A DNA stretch of 64,000 nucleotides from Actimicrobium sp035984655 (GCF_035984655.1 NZ_JAXCHT010000008.1:1-64000); one strand, 5' to 3'; shown: positions 34,301-42,386, counted from the first letter of the stretch. Numbers and translations: made by a program. Notes: generated by a model not told the origin, from the letters alone.

Positions 34301-35158
34301 CGTTGCGTATTGCTGCAGCAACCCTTCCGGTTTGAAGTTGGCGCCGTACTGAGTGCAGTTGCTCTCGACACCGGGATTGGCCTTGCAAACCTGGACACGC
34401 ATGATCAGGGCATACACGTCGCTGGGCTTGGCCTCCATCGGGAGCCCTGCCGCGACATACGAATTTTGTGCCGTGTAATCGACCGAACCGCCGCCATTGA
34501 CGCCGCCGTTCGAGACATACATCTTGTTGCCAAGCGAGAAAATCCTGCTGTTGACCGAGTCGTAGGTGAACGGCGTTGCCCCGGCCACTGCTGCTGCCGC
34601 GCTACCGTTGGTCGGCAACCGCTTGTTGGGTGCATTGCCGCCTTCGGAGCCCTGGTTCGAACCCCAGGCCTTTTCGAGGATCGTTATGTTGGCAGTGTCC
34701 ACCACCCGATAGCCACCGGTCAGCGCGTAGCGGAAGGTATCGATGGTTTGCATCGACGTCCAGTTCAGCCAGTTGCCACTCCACAGCGGTTTCGACGCGG
34801 TGCTGGTGCAGGTGTGCGTGGTGGTCAGCGAATCAGGTTCGAAATAGCTGTCGCCCGGCGTGGTGGTGTTGTAGCGGTACTGATAGCACTTGTTCGGATC
34901 GAAGTAACCCAGATAGGCGCTGGTATCGCTGTAAGGCGTATTGGAAAATTTATACGAGGAGCTGATTGCGGTCGGAAACTCAACCGACAGGGCCAACAAC
35001 AAATTGCCCGGCACCGACGCCGTGGTCGACAAGGGCTGGTCGGCCAGATTGACGACCGCGTAGGCATTGCTGGAACCGAGAAACACGCCGGCCACGGCAA
35101 GGCACACGCACTGAAAGGTGTGCCGGACGGTAGCGGGCGATCGAGGGCGAGCTGTCAT
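31313..35158 (-). CDS. pilY1: PilY1-type pilus tip adhesin/assembly protein (copy A)
   Basis: This 1281-aa secreted protein has a signal peptide ending near SNAYA. The C-terminal half is the PilY1 beta-propeller: KPVVYVGANDGMLHAFDG, ILISGLGKGGNGYFAIDV, KKYGWVVIFTSGYN and ALYAGDLYGNVWRFDL. The Ca-loop region before the last motif keeps D-x-S-D-G-x-x-D. At the N-terminus the strand GNLLLALSVEFPTAIS takes the place where a von Willebrand A domain would have DxSxS, so the MIDAS metal site looks lost. ATG 35158 has GGAG 6 nt upstream. It caps the minor-pilin tip complex and promotes adhesion and twitching. Confidence 0.93.
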   Translation of the reverse strand: MTARPRSPATVRHTFQCVCLAVAGVFLGSSNAYAVVNLADQPLSTTASVPGNLLLALSVEFPTAISSSYKFSNTPYSDTSAYLGYFDPNKCYQYRYNTTTPGDSYFEPDSLTTTHTCTSTASKPLWSGNWLNWTSMQTIDTFRYALTGGYRVVDTANITILEKAWGSNQGSEGGNAPNKRLPTNGSAAAAVAGATPFTYDSVNSRIFSLGNKMYVSNGGVNGGGSVDYTAQNSYVAAGLPMEAKPSDVYALIMRVQVCKANPGVESNCTQYGANFKPEGLLQQYATKIRYGAVGYLNDDSINRDGGVLRAAMKFVGPLKPTPGQPNIANTATEWSSVDGTFLVNPDTADAAASNVANSGVLNYLNKFGQASHVYKTYDPIGEMYYAGIRYFKGQANVPEYSNLSADVNISNTWKDGFPVVTNWVDPILYSCQKNFILGIGDTNTHRDANLPGSTINGSEPTMPGLVSADTTVNVRTATDMVGTLEGIANLGTTHPAWCCNQNSFFVAGLAYDSHTHDMRPNDFKNNDGAKTNIQTVSTFWLDVQESGYQNNNQFYLATKYGGFKVPSGFQYDATTNAKNVLTVAAGTTPLTTAMWHNNADVYGANKRPDNYYDASVADKMILGLKGAFADIASQLTETTTAFATVSAVVNAVGSASYQTNYDAANWSGDVLGLTSVFDVSGNPTYTQVWSARNLLEVQPTRKIITCCTVSGGGLPFEVTNLSGGGLNARTNYGTFANVSGVPAGSQSASDYLAYLRGDRSKELNQPGGVYRTRTYLLGDIVDSKAKAVGPPEARFNESTNPGFNAYRVAYASRKPVVYVGANDGMLHAFDGSVPPASGGGAELFAYVPSFVYGSSASGPVSGLASLGTPSFIHHNLVDQTPVVYDIDLARTNGVTGTPNWRSILISGLGKGGNGYFAIDVTDPSQWTSESAMAANVKWEFTDPDMGSSFGAPNVFKTKKYGWVVIFTSGYNNPDGVGYIFIVNPDNGALLEKISTGFGTPATQSGLTQAAGYAQDLSDGTVDALYAGDLYGNVWRFDLSGTTSYPAPERIAELRSPSGVPQPVTTRPLVQIQPTTQKRYVLIGTGRLLDPSDVVNNQVQTFYAIGDGNVDKFYTASTLPAGVTFPIHRSDLNANTNLLLGIGAAPSNPLGWYFDLSLTSNGASERINVNPIANYGFLVFAANLPNGDACNPSGTNRVFGLNIGTGQSLLRVGGVGTAKIAYSTKFDGLVTDIGLLSTNGGTGQDTTALIGTNKGKTGQLDHEANGGAGILKLNWRELPTAD

Positions 35159-35199
35159 GATGAACTCCGATAATTCGGCAAGGCCGAAAGAAACAACAG

Positions 35200-35832
35200 T
35201 TAGAGCGAAAGAACGGATTGCACAAAAGTCTGGGTATTGCGTGGGCCAGTGACCCGGATGCTGACGCGATACACCGGCAGGCTGGCGGGCGGAGGTGGCA
35301 TTTTGTCCTCGACTTCCCCTGATTTGGCGCCGCCCAACGACGAGATGGCGCAATAATTGGTCGGTACGATCGACGAGCCCGCCGAGGTGCAGAGGCGATC
35401 GATCACGTAGCGCACCGTGGTGCCTGATGCGGCATCCGTCAGGTCTGCCAGCGCCATGCCACTGGCTGCCCAGGCCACGTCGTCGACCAGAATCGTTGGT
35501 ATCCCGTGGGCGTCGGAGGGCAAGGTCGTTGCCGAATAATTGTTGGGCTTGGAATCGGCCTCGCGCGTTGCCGGGTCAACCAGGGCGCCGCCAGCCGACA
35601 TCGCGACAATGGCCGATGCATTACCGCGCTCGGATTGATTTGCCAGATCGCGCTTGAAGGCCATGTTGCCGGACAACAGCAGCGAGGTATCGAAGGACCG
35701 CACCAAGGCGATGCTGGCCAATAACAGCAGCACGACTGCCAGCAACGTGAAGACCACGATGATGCCCTCCTGCCGGGCTGGCAGCGCCTTGGGACGGGCG
35801 CGCTTGACGGAGTTTTTGTAGGATTCAGACAT
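35200..35832 (-). CDS. pilX: Minor pilin PilX (copy A)
   Basis: This 210-aa PilX has an N-terminal basic leader followed by the hydrophobic helix IIVVFTLLAVVLLLLASIAL and the PilX_N segment SGNMAFKRDLANQSERGNAS. The C-terminus VTGPRNTQTFVQS closely matches the copy in cluster B (VTGPRNVQSFVQS). It lies between pilW (9 nt) and pilY1 (41 nt). Confidence 0.88.
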   Translation of the reverse strand: MSESYKNSVKRARPKALPARQEGIIVVFTLLAVVLLLLASIALVRSFDTSLLLSGNMAFKRDLANQSERGNASAIVAMSAGGALVDPATREADSKPNNYSATTLPSDAHGIPTILVDDVAWAASGMALADLTDAASGTTVRYVIDRLCTSAGSSIVPTNYCAISSLGGAKSGEVEDKMPPPPASLPVYRVSIRVTGPRNTQTFVQSVLSL

Positions 35833-35841
35833 GATCGCGGC

Positions 35842-37083
35842 TCAATTCAACAAAGCATTACGCAACGGGATGGTCATTTCGACCGTCCGGTACCGAAAAT
35901 TTTTCTCGGCTCCTGTCAGTGCACGCGAGTAACGCAAGCTCGCCGGCAAATCATTAAACAGCAGCAGCGGTCCGGTACTGGCCGGCGCAGCCGAGCCAGT
36001 CGGTGTGCGCTCGGGCAGCGAGGTGCGCAAAATCAAGCCAACCCGCACGGCCTTGATATTGCGCAGCAGTCCTTGCGAGGCGCTGGTGCCGCTTTCCAGG
36101 TTGGCTGCATTGTAGGGAGCGACGCCGGGGTCGACCCAGCTGTCGACCGCGCCATCATTGTTGGTATCGATGCCATACAGCGCGTGCATCTCGAAGATGC
36201 CATCGGCTACTGCCACCGGCGTGTCGTAGGCAGTCATCTGCAGCAGGTCGTACGACAACAGCGTGTTGTTGTCGCCAACGCCAAGAATCGCGAAGGTTGG
36301 CGCATTGGCCAGCGTGCCGGAGCCAAGATTGCTGGCCAGCGAAGTCGATGAATATCCGGTCAGATTCGATCCGGAAATCGGATTGCCGGAGTATCTGCTG
36401 GTATCGAGCGGCAAGGCCGCCGGGGCGCCGCCGCCGACGAAAGTGGATTTCACTTGCTCGATCATGCAATCGCTCGGACCGCTTGCACCAGCCACATCGG
36501 AAATCAGCACCAGGTCATTGGCCTGGAATGCGACCGTGTTCTTGAGGGTCAACTGCAAGCCCACCGGCGGCACCGTGAACAGGGTCGGCACTTCCCCATA
36601 TCCAGCCGAGCCGGACATCACGATCAGTGCGTCGGATTTGTGCCCTGCGCCGGTAATGTTTGGCGAAGTTGCATCCTTGACGATGATCAGCGGCGCCAGG
36701 CGGTATTGCCCGCCGAGGGTGGTATTCAGCGCCGTAAAGGGGGCCTTCATGCCGCCCTGAAACGGCAGGATCAATCCAGGACCGGTCTGCGTCGCTTTCA
36801 GCAAGCAGCCATAGGTGAACGCCCATGCCTGAGAAAATCCTGAGCCGGCGCTGCGCAAGGTTTTGTCCAGCTGGTAGGACGCGAACGTGCCAACCTGTTC
36901 GACATCATTGGTCGCGGTGATCGTGCGCTTCTTGCCTTCACTGGTGGCCAGCGTCGAAAAGATCGCCAGCGACATGACCAGCGCAATGGTCACGGCGACC
37001 ATCAATTCAACCAGCGAAAAGCCCTTGTCGCGCTGCGAGCGGCGCGACCCGGCGAGAACGGGTGCTGTGAGCGGATTCATCAT
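35842..37083 (-). CDS. pilW: Minor pilin PilW (copy A)
   Basis: This 413-aa PilW has the prepilin site G21|FSLVELMVAVTIALVMSLA, followed by ATSEGKKRTITATNDVEQVG, which recurs almost unchanged in cluster B. A large C-terminal domain ends in the paired segment FRYRTVEMTIPLRNALLN. It overlaps pilV by 4 nt. Confidence 0.9.
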   Translation of the reverse strand: MMNPLTAPVLAGSRRSQRDKGFSLVELMVAVTIALVMSLAIFSTLATSEGKKRTITATNDVEQVGTFASYQLDKTLRSAGSGFSQAWAFTYGCLLKATQTGPGLILPFQGGMKAPFTALNTTLGGQYRLAPLIIVKDATSPNITGAGHKSDALIVMSGSAGYGEVPTLFTVPPVGLQLTLKNTVAFQANDLVLISDVAGASGPSDCMIEQVKSTFVGGGAPAALPLDTSRYSGNPISGSNLTGYSSTSLASNLGSGTLANAPTFAILGVGDNNTLLSYDLLQMTAYDTPVAVADGIFEMHALYGIDTNNDGAVDSWVDPGVAPYNAANLESGTSASQGLLRNIKAVRVGLILRTSLPERTPTGSAAPASTGPLLLFNDLPASLRYSRALTGAEKNFRYRTVEMTIPLRNALLN

Positions 37084-37499
37084 TTTGGCATCAACACTTG
37101 GGTGGTGTACTGGCTGGTCTGGTCCGTCGTCTTGCGCGACGGGGCACGCCAGGTCACTGTCACGGTAACGACGCCACTCACCGGCGCACTCACGGTGCCG
37201 GTGGCATTGGGCAAATAGGTCGACGCGGTGCGATCAGCCAGTCGCGCCTTCCAGGCAGTGATCTCGCTGGCGGCCGGGGTCAGGGTGTTTTGCGCCCACA
37301 TCGTGCCGACAATCTCATTGGCCATCAACGCCGCACGGCTGCGATCCTCGGAATCCGACGACACCTGAATGGCGCGCGCCTGCATGCCGATCAGGCCGAG
37401 AAACCCGAATGAAAAGATCAGCAGCGAGACCAGCACCTCGATCAGGGTCATGCCGCTCTGGCGGCGCGGTGAGTGGGGAAGTTGTCGCATGGCTAGCAT
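37080..37499 (-). CDS. pilV: Minor pilin PilV (copy A)
   Basis: This 139-aa PilV has prepilin site SG|MTLIEVLVSLLIFSFGFLG and the downstream SEDRSRAALMANEIVGTMW. ATG 37499 overlaps the fimU stop by 7 nt; ATG 37490 is an alternative. Ends VTVTWRAPSRKT-x-Y-x-TQVLMPK, parallel to cluster B. Confidence 0.88.
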   Translation of the reverse strand: MLAMRQLPHSPRRQSGMTLIEVLVSLLIFSFGFLGLIGMQARAIQVSSDSEDRSRAALMANEIVGTMWAQNTLTPAASEITAWKARLADRTASTYLPNATGTVSAPVSGVVTVTVTWRAPSRKTTDQTSQYTTQVLMPK

Positions 37500-38086
37500 C
37501 CGTCCGGTTTGGTTGCCGACACCCCGCCGCGCGACTTGTCGCACATCCGGATTTGTCCGCTTTGGCTCACTTGCAGTTCGAGCGTACGATTGGCGCCGCT
37601 GCGGGTGACGTCGTACAAGTATCTGGCCGGCACACCTGCCGGGACCGTGCATGCGACGCCAAGGCCGGTACTCGGATTGGCGACGAGGCGGCCGATCGAA
37701 TTAAAACAGATCACCGTCGGACCGGTGATCGTGACACCGGTCGTGTCGCTGCCAAATGAGCCACCCTGGACGAAGAAGGTGGAATCAATCGCCTCGCTGG
37801 CGACCAGCGGCAAGGTTTGTGCGTACCAGTTCTTGCCATTCGCCGCCGGCACCGCCGACAATCCCGGCGCGGCATCGGTCAGCACGAAGGCAGTCTGGCG
37901 GCTGCGCAGGATCGCTTCGCTTTGGGCCCGGCGCAATCCATTCTGCAGTGTTTCGGCCACCGACCGCACCCTGCTGTTGTTGAGCGAACCCATCAGTGCC
38001 GGCAAGCCGATCACCGACAACACGCCCAGCACCGCCAGCGCGATCAACACTTCCACCAGGGTAAAACCCCGGCGCAGGCGCGGCAT
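37493..38086 (-). CDS. fimU: Minor pilin FimU/GspH family (copy A)
   Basis: This 197-aa minor pilin has the site G7|FTLVEVLIALAVLGVL and SRVRSVAETLQNGLRRAQSE, the FimT/FimU signature. ATG 38086 overlaps the stop of pilE by 1 nt (TAATG). The terminal LQVSQSGQIRMCD matches the cluster B protein. It bridges the pilus shaft and the PilVWX-PilY1 tip complex in the Pseudomonas model. Confidence 0.88.
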   Translation of the reverse strand: MPRLRRGFTLVEVLIALAVLGVLSVIGLPALMGSLNNSRVRSVAETLQNGLRRAQSEAILRSRQTAFVLTDAAPGLSAVPAANGKNWYAQTLPLVASEAIDSTFFVQGGSFGSDTTGVTITGPTVICFNSIGRLVANPSTGLGVACTVPAGVPARYLYDVTRSGANRTLELQVSQSGQIRMCDKSRGGVSATKPDGC

Positions 38087-38547
38087 TAGCACGTTGCGCC
38101 CCGCTTCATGAGCCAGCATGTCGCACCGGTGGCGGCCCATTGCGGGATCGCTGAAGTGCGCACGTCGGCGTTGGTGATGTCGAAGGTAATGCCGGCAGTG
38201 GTCGAGCCGGCCTGGCCGGTAGCGAGCGCCCGGTAGGTGGTGGCGGTCAAGGTCGGACAGGTCATGGTGAACTTGTCGACATCGGCCAGCGTGCCGCTGC
38301 AGGGCGACACGATCGCCGCCGAGACATCCTGATAGGTCCGGTTATCCTGGTAGTACTGCTCCATCGACACGCGCATCGCCAGCAACGCGTTGGTCGGCGC
38401 CACCAGCTTGCCGCGCAACACATAGTCGGAATAACTCGGCAACGCGATCGCCGCCAGAATACCAATGATGGCGACGGTAATCATCACCTCGATCAGGGTA
38501 AAACCGGCATGGCGGCGGAAATGGCGTGAGATTGAAGAATTCGACAT
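38086..38547 (-). CDS. pilE: Type IV pilin, PilE-like (copy A)
   Basis: This 153-aa prepilin has the site G15|FTLIEVMITVAIIGILAAIA and a PilE-type C-terminus with paired cysteines (SPCSG, TCPTL, ATCWLMKRG-A-TC). First gene of cluster A, with AGGAG 5 nt before ATG 38547. Position and size match minor pilin PilE of the fimU-pilVWXY1E group rather than the major pilin. Confidence 0.9.
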   Translation of the reverse strand: MSNSSISRHFRRHAGFTLIEVMITVAIIGILAAIALPSYSDYVLRGKLVAPTNALLAMRVSMEQYYQDNRTYQDVSAAIVSPCSGTLADVDKFTMTCPTLTATTYRALATGQAGSTTAGITFDITNADVRTSAIPQWAATGATCWLMKRGATC

Positions 38548-38607
38548 GGCTACTCCTGAGTAATGGACTCAAGTGTAGATTAGTTTCTTCGCGGAATCTA
38601 TTCGGAA

Positions 38608-38628
38608 TCTGCCCGCCAGACGGGCAGA
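38608..38628. terminator. Hairpin between the gpmB-like gene and pilus cluster A
   Basis: An 8-bp perfect stem TCTGCCCG/CGGGCAGA with a 5-nt loop lies 58 nt after the end of the phosphatase gene and 61 nt before pilE. There is no T-run, so it could be a weak terminator or a leader structure. Confidence 0.35.
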
Positions 38629-38685
38629 ACCGACCTTTGATCGGCTTTCAGTGTCGAATTTGCCACATTGCCGAAAATGGAACCA

Positions 38686-39393
38686 TCAACGGTAGGTAAT
38701 GGAGCCAGGTTGTGCGCGCCATTCGAGGTGGGAGAAATTGTTCAGATAACTCATCGAAAGCCGGTCGGCATTGAACAGCAGACGGGTCACGCCGGAGTTC
38801 ACCAGTGACCAGTTGATTTCAAACACCTTCGCGTCGGGCAGCCCCATGACATGCTGGCAGAGTGCCGAAATCGTGCCGCCTGAGGTAAAAATGACCACCG
38901 TCTGCGATTCGCCTGGCGTCATCAGAACACGCTGCAAGGCCGCAACGCAGCGTTGCCGGAAGGTATTCCAGCTCTCGCTGTAATCGGCGTCGTGTTCGCC
39001 ACTGCTCCAGCGCGCCATGGCGGCTTCGAACAGCAACTGGAAGGTCTGGCGCGGCTGACCGCTGTCGGTCAGAAAGCGGTTCAGCACCTCGGCATCGGCA
39101 AACTCCGGGCGGGCCCGGATCAGGATTTCTTCATGGTCGTATTCGGCGAAGCCGGCATCGGTTTCCCAGTCGCCTTCCTTGCGCAGGTGGCGCGGCAACT
39201 CGCCCAGGCAAGCCACGGCGGTCTGGCGGTGGCGATTCATGCCGCCGGTGATCACACGGGTAAATCCCTGGCGGCGTTCGGCGCACCACTCGCCCAGCAC
39301 TCTGGCCTGCTGCACGCCCAATTCGGAGAGTCGGTCGTAGTCTGCACTGCCAAAGGAGGCCTGGCCATGCCGTATCAGATAAATTTGTCCCAT
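38686..39393 (-). CDS. Histidine phosphatase family protein (phosphoglycerate mutase-like)
   Basis: This 235-aa enzyme has the catalytic IRHGQAS motif at the N-terminus and a second core with FTSGGTISAL near residue 165. The SGG in place of the usual histidine-bearing SHGG means the second catalytic His is not where expected, so a true mutase function is doubtful and a phosphatase is more likely. It is 18 nt downstream of fumC, probably co-transcribed. Confidence 0.82.
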   Translation of the reverse strand: MGQIYLIRHGQASFGSADYDRLSELGVQQARVLGEWCAERRQGFTRVITGGMNRHRQTAVACLGELPRHLRKEGDWETDAGFAEYDHEEILIRARPEFADAEVLNRFLTDSGQPRQTFQLLFEAAMARWSSGEHDADYSESWNTFRQRCVAALQRVLMTPGESQTVVIFTSGGTISALCQHVMGLPDAKVFEINWSLVNSGVTRLLFNADRLSMSYLNNFSHLEWRAQPGSITYR

Positions 39394-39411
39394 GATCCTG
39401 TATGTGTTGTG

Positions 39412-40803
39412 TTACCCGGGCGCGATCATCTGCAGCGGCTGCACCCAACGGTCGAAATCGGCATCACTGACGTGCCCCAGTGCCAGCGCCGCCTGCTTCA
39501 GCGTGGTGCCGTCATGGTGTGCCCGTTTCGCGATCTGCGCGGCGCGATCATAGCCGATATGCGGCGTCAGTGCCGTTACCAGCATTAAAGAACTTGCCAA
39601 TAAGGCATCAATACGGACCTGGTTGGGCTGCATTCCCTGCACACAATGGGTGTCGAAACTGGCCATGCCGTCGGCCAGCAAACGCACGCTCTGCAAGAAG
39701 TTATGCACGATCATGGGCTTGAACACATTCAGTTCGAAGTTACCCGACGCGCCGCCCACGGTGATGGCGACATCGTTGCCGAACACCTGCGCGCACAGCA
39801 TGGTGAGCGCCTCGCATTGGGTCGGATTGACCTTGCCGGGCATGATCGAGCTGCCCGGTTCATTTTCCGGCAGCGAGATTTCACCCAGTCCGGAGCGCGG
39901 GCCGGACGCCAGCCAGCGCACATCGTTGGCGATCTTCATCAACGCCGTGGCCAGGGTCTTGAGTGCGCCGTGCGCGGCGACCATCGGCTCGTGCCCGGCC
40001 AGCGCGGCAAATTTATTGACGGCGCTGGTGAACGGCAAGCCGGACGTGAGTGCCAGTTCGGCCGCAACCCGTGCACCGAACTCGGGGTGGGTGTTCAATC
40101 CGGTGCCCACCGCGGTGCCGCCAATGGCCAATGCCTGCAAATCCGGCAACGCATGCATGATCGCCGCCTCGGCGATGTCCAGCTGCGCCACGTAGCCCGA
40201 CAATTCCTGGCCCAGCGTCAGTGGCGTGGCGTCCTGCAAATGGGTGCGGCCGATTTTGACGATGCTGGCGAAGTCGGCCGATTTCCGCTGCAGCGTTTGC
40301 CGCAATGCGCGCAACGCGGGCAGCAACGACTGCGTGATTGCAATGCTGGCAGCGACGTGCATCGCGGTTGGAAAGACATCGTTGGACGACTGCCCAAGGT
40401 TGATCTCATCGTTCGGGTGCAACAGGCGCGTCGCGCCGCGCGCTCCGCCCAGCATCTCGGAGGCGCGATTGGCCAGCACTTCATTCATGTTCATGTTGGT
40501 CTGGGTGCCCGAGCCGGTTTGCCAGATCGCCAGCGGAAATGCCTCGGCGTGAGCGCCGCCGATGACTTCATCGGCGGCCTGCATGATGGCCTTGACCTTG
40601 TCAGGCGACAGCTTGCCGAGGTCGCCGTTGACTTTCGCGCTGGCCCGTTTGACCCGGGCCAGCGCCGCCACCAGCGCCGGCGGCATGCGCTCGGTCGAAA
40701 TCGCAAAGAACTTCAGCGAGCGCTGGGTCTGGGCGCCCCACAGGCAATCGGACGGCACCTCGATCGGGCCAAAACTGTCGGTTTCTGTACGGGAGTGCGG
40801 CAT
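39412..40803 (-). CDS. fumC: Fumarate hydratase class II
   Basis: At 463 aa this is the standard length for the oxygen-stable, iron-free fumarase of the TCA cycle. It has WQTGSGTQTNMNMNEV, HPNDEINLGQSSND, KIGRTHLQDATPLTLGQE and the superfamily signature GSSIMPGKVNPTQ. It shares its strand with the phosphatase and is flanked on both sides by the divergent pilus operons. Confidence 0.96.
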   Translation of the reverse strand: MPHSRTETDSFGPIEVPSDCLWGAQTQRSLKFFAISTERMPPALVAALARVKRASAKVNGDLGKLSPDKVKAIMQAADEVIGGAHAEAFPLAIWQTGSGTQTNMNMNEVLANRASEMLGGARGATRLLHPNDEINLGQSSNDVFPTAMHVAASIAITQSLLPALRALRQTLQRKSADFASIVKIGRTHLQDATPLTLGQELSGYVAQLDIAEAAIMHALPDLQALAIGGTAVGTGLNTHPEFGARVAAELALTSGLPFTSAVNKFAALAGHEPMVAAHGALKTLATALMKIANDVRWLASGPRSGLGEISLPENEPGSSIMPGKVNPTQCEALTMLCAQVFGNDVAITVGGASGNFELNVFKPMIVHNFLQSVRLLADGMASFDTHCVQGMQPNQVRIDALLASSLMLVTALTPHIGYDRAAQIAKRAHHDGTTLKQAALALGHVSDADFDRWVQPLQMIAPG

Positions 40804-40893
40804 CGAAGACCCTCCATTCCATTCAATTCAGTTCGGTGACCGCTCATGCCCGACAAAAGGCATGGGCGGTCAGATGAGTGGCACCATTTTTTG

Positions 40894-40921
40894 TTTCCAA
40901 TAGAAAACAACTGACTATAAT
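40894..40921 (+). promoter_or_regulatory. Predicted promoter of pilus cluster B
   Basis: A perfect -10 TATAAT (40916-40921) is preceded by TTTCCA (40894-40899) at 16 bp in a strongly AT-rich stretch. The start would lie about 70 nt before pilE. Confidence 0.5.
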
Positions 40922-40960
40922 AAATACCGTAAGTCACTTTTAATCATTACCTGAAGTCGA

Positions 40961-40979
40961 TGCGGGCATTGCGCCCGCA
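40961..40979 (+). other. Leader hairpin upstream of pilE (cluster B)
   Basis: A perfect 7-bp stem TGCGGGC/GCCCGCA with loop ATTGC ends 20 nt before the pilE ATG and just before its ribosome site. It could influence translation or mRNA stability. Confidence 0.4.
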
Positions 40980-40999
40980 ACCGCACCCGGAGACGTTCC

Positions 41000-41440
41000 A
41001 TGCGCAGGTTCCAGCACGCTTTTACCCTGATCGAATTGATGATCGTGGTTGCCATCATCGGCATTCTCGCGGCGGTGGCCTATCCGGCCTACAGCGATTA
41101 TGTCATTCGCGGAAAACTGGTCGATGCCACCAATGGCCTGTCGGCCGCGCGCCTGCAAATGGAACAGTACTTCCAGGATAACCGTACCTATCTCGCCAAT
41201 GGCGCCTTCACACCGCCTTGCCTGACGGCGTCCACCAGCGGCGCATTTAGCGTGTCCTGCAGCGGTGGCGGCGACCTCACTGCAACAACTTACACCATCC
41301 GGGCGCTGGGGTCAGGACAGCTGGTCGATTTCAGGTACAGCATCAACCAGCAAGGCACGCAATCCACCGACGGCTTGATGAGCGGCTGGGGCAGCTATCC
41401 CGCCGCCTGCTGGCTGGTCAAAAAGGGACAAACGTGCTGA
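41000..41440 (+). CDS. pilE: Type IV pilin, PilE-like (copy B), alanine at the cleavage site
   Basis: This 146-aa prepilin starts MRRFQHA|FTLIELMIVVAIIGILAAVA. The residue before the cleavage site is alanine rather than the almost invariant glycine, so PilD processing may be slower. The body and cysteine-bearing C-terminus (ACWLVKKGQTC) match the copy at 38086-38547. CGGAG lies upstream of ATG 41000. First gene of cluster B. Confidence 0.9.
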   Translation: MRRFQHAFTLIELMIVVAIIGILAAVAYPAYSDYVIRGKLVDATNGLSAARLQMEQYFQDNRTYLANGAFTPPCLTASTSGAFSVSCSGGGDLTATTYTIRALGSGQLVDFRYSINQQGTQSTDGLMSGWGSYPAACWLVKKGQTC

Positions 41441-41979
41441 CCCGCCCGAGCGCCGCAGCGCCGGGCATGAGCCTGGTCGAATTGATGGTCGTGGTGACCA
41501 TCGCGACCATCCTGATGCTGCTGGCGGTGCCGTCCTTTGGCCGCTGGGCGCAAAACAGCCGTACCCGCAGCGTGGCGGAGGTGCTGCAAAACGGCCTGCG
41601 CATGGCCCAAGCGGAGTCGGCCAGACGCAGTCGTCAGGTGATGTTCACGCTGACCGACGCACCACAGCTCAATGCCGTGCCATCGGTGACCGGCAAGAGC
41701 TGGTCGATGCAAACCGTCCCGCTGCTGGGTGCCGAAGCTGGCGAGTTCATTCAGGGTGCCGCGCTCGGCAACGCCAGCGCCAATGTCGTGGTGACAGCGG
41801 CCAATGCGGTGGTTATCTTCAACAGCCTCGGTCGGCTGACCGGTCCGGTCAGCGCCAATACGTATGAGATCACCAATAACGCCGGCGACCGTCCGCTGCG
41901 CGTCACCGTCAACCTGAGCGGCCAAATTCGCATGTGCGACCCGGCGCAAACGCTTGCCACATCGGCCACCGGCTGCTGA
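41434..41979 (+). CDS. fimU: Minor pilin FimU/GspH family (copy B)
   Basis: This 181-aa minor pilin has the site G11|MSLVELMVVVTIATILMLL and SRTRSVAEVLQNGLRMAQAE. It starts at GTG 41434, overlapping pilE by 7 nt. Mature residue 1 is Met. The C-terminal VTVNLSGQIRMCD mirrors copy A. Confidence 0.86.
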   Translation: MLTRPSAAAPGMSLVELMVVVTIATILMLLAVPSFGRWAQNSRTRSVAEVLQNGLRMAQAESARRSRQVMFTLTDAPQLNAVPSVTGKSWSMQTVPLLGAEAGEFIQGAALGNASANVVVTAANAVVIFNSLGRLTGPVSANTYEITNNAGDRPLRVTVNLSGQIRMCDPAQTLATSATGC

Positions 41980-41984
41980 CCGAC

Positions 41985-42386
41985 ATGATGCCATCGATGC
42001 CATCCCGTCAACGCGGCATGCTGATGCTCGAAGTGCTGATCGCGATCCTGATTTTTTCGCTCGGCATACTGGGTGTGGTGGGCTTGCAGGCGACCATGAT
42101 CGCCACGTCCATCAATGCGGAAGACCGCACCCAGGCCGCGCTGCTGGCCAATGAACTGGTGTCGTCGATGTGGACGCGCGGCACCACCAGCCTGCTGGCC
42201 GCCGACATCGACAGCTGGAAAGCACGCGTGGCAGGGGCATCGCCATCGAGCGCGCGCTTGAGTGCCAGCGGCGATGTGAGCGTCGACGCCAGCAACATGG
42301 CCACCATCACCATCACATGGAAAGCACCGAGCAAAAAAACCAGCGAGTACGCCAACCGATACGTCACCCAGGTGGTGCTGCCATGA
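41985..42386 (+). CDS. pilV: Minor pilin PilV (copy B)
   Basis: This 133-aa PilV has the site RG|MLMLEVLIAILIFSLGILG, keeping Glu at mature position 5. NAEDRTQAALLANELVSSMW parallels copy A. ATG 41985 lies 5 nt after fimU; ATG 41988 is adjacent. It overlaps pilW by 4 nt. Confidence 0.86.
   Translation: MMPSMPSRQRGMLMLEVLIAILIFSLGILGVVGLQATMIATSINAEDRTQAALLANELVSSMWTRGTTSLLAADIDSWKARVAGASPSSARLSASGDVSVDASNMATITITWKAPSKKTSEYANRYVTQVVLP

Noticed and set aside
33557..35173. Second long plus-strand frame (538 codons) opposite pilY1 copy A
   Set aside because: Same reason: no recognisable domains and complete overlap with a real gene.
39646..40839. Plus-strand frame of 397 codons over fumC
   Set aside because: Antisense shadow of a highly conserved enzyme.
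40879..40896. TGGCAC followed by a T-run upstream of pilE copy B as a sigma-54 promoter (PilR-type)
   Set aside because: The spacing to a -12 GC element is wrong; the sigma-70-like TATAAT is better supported.
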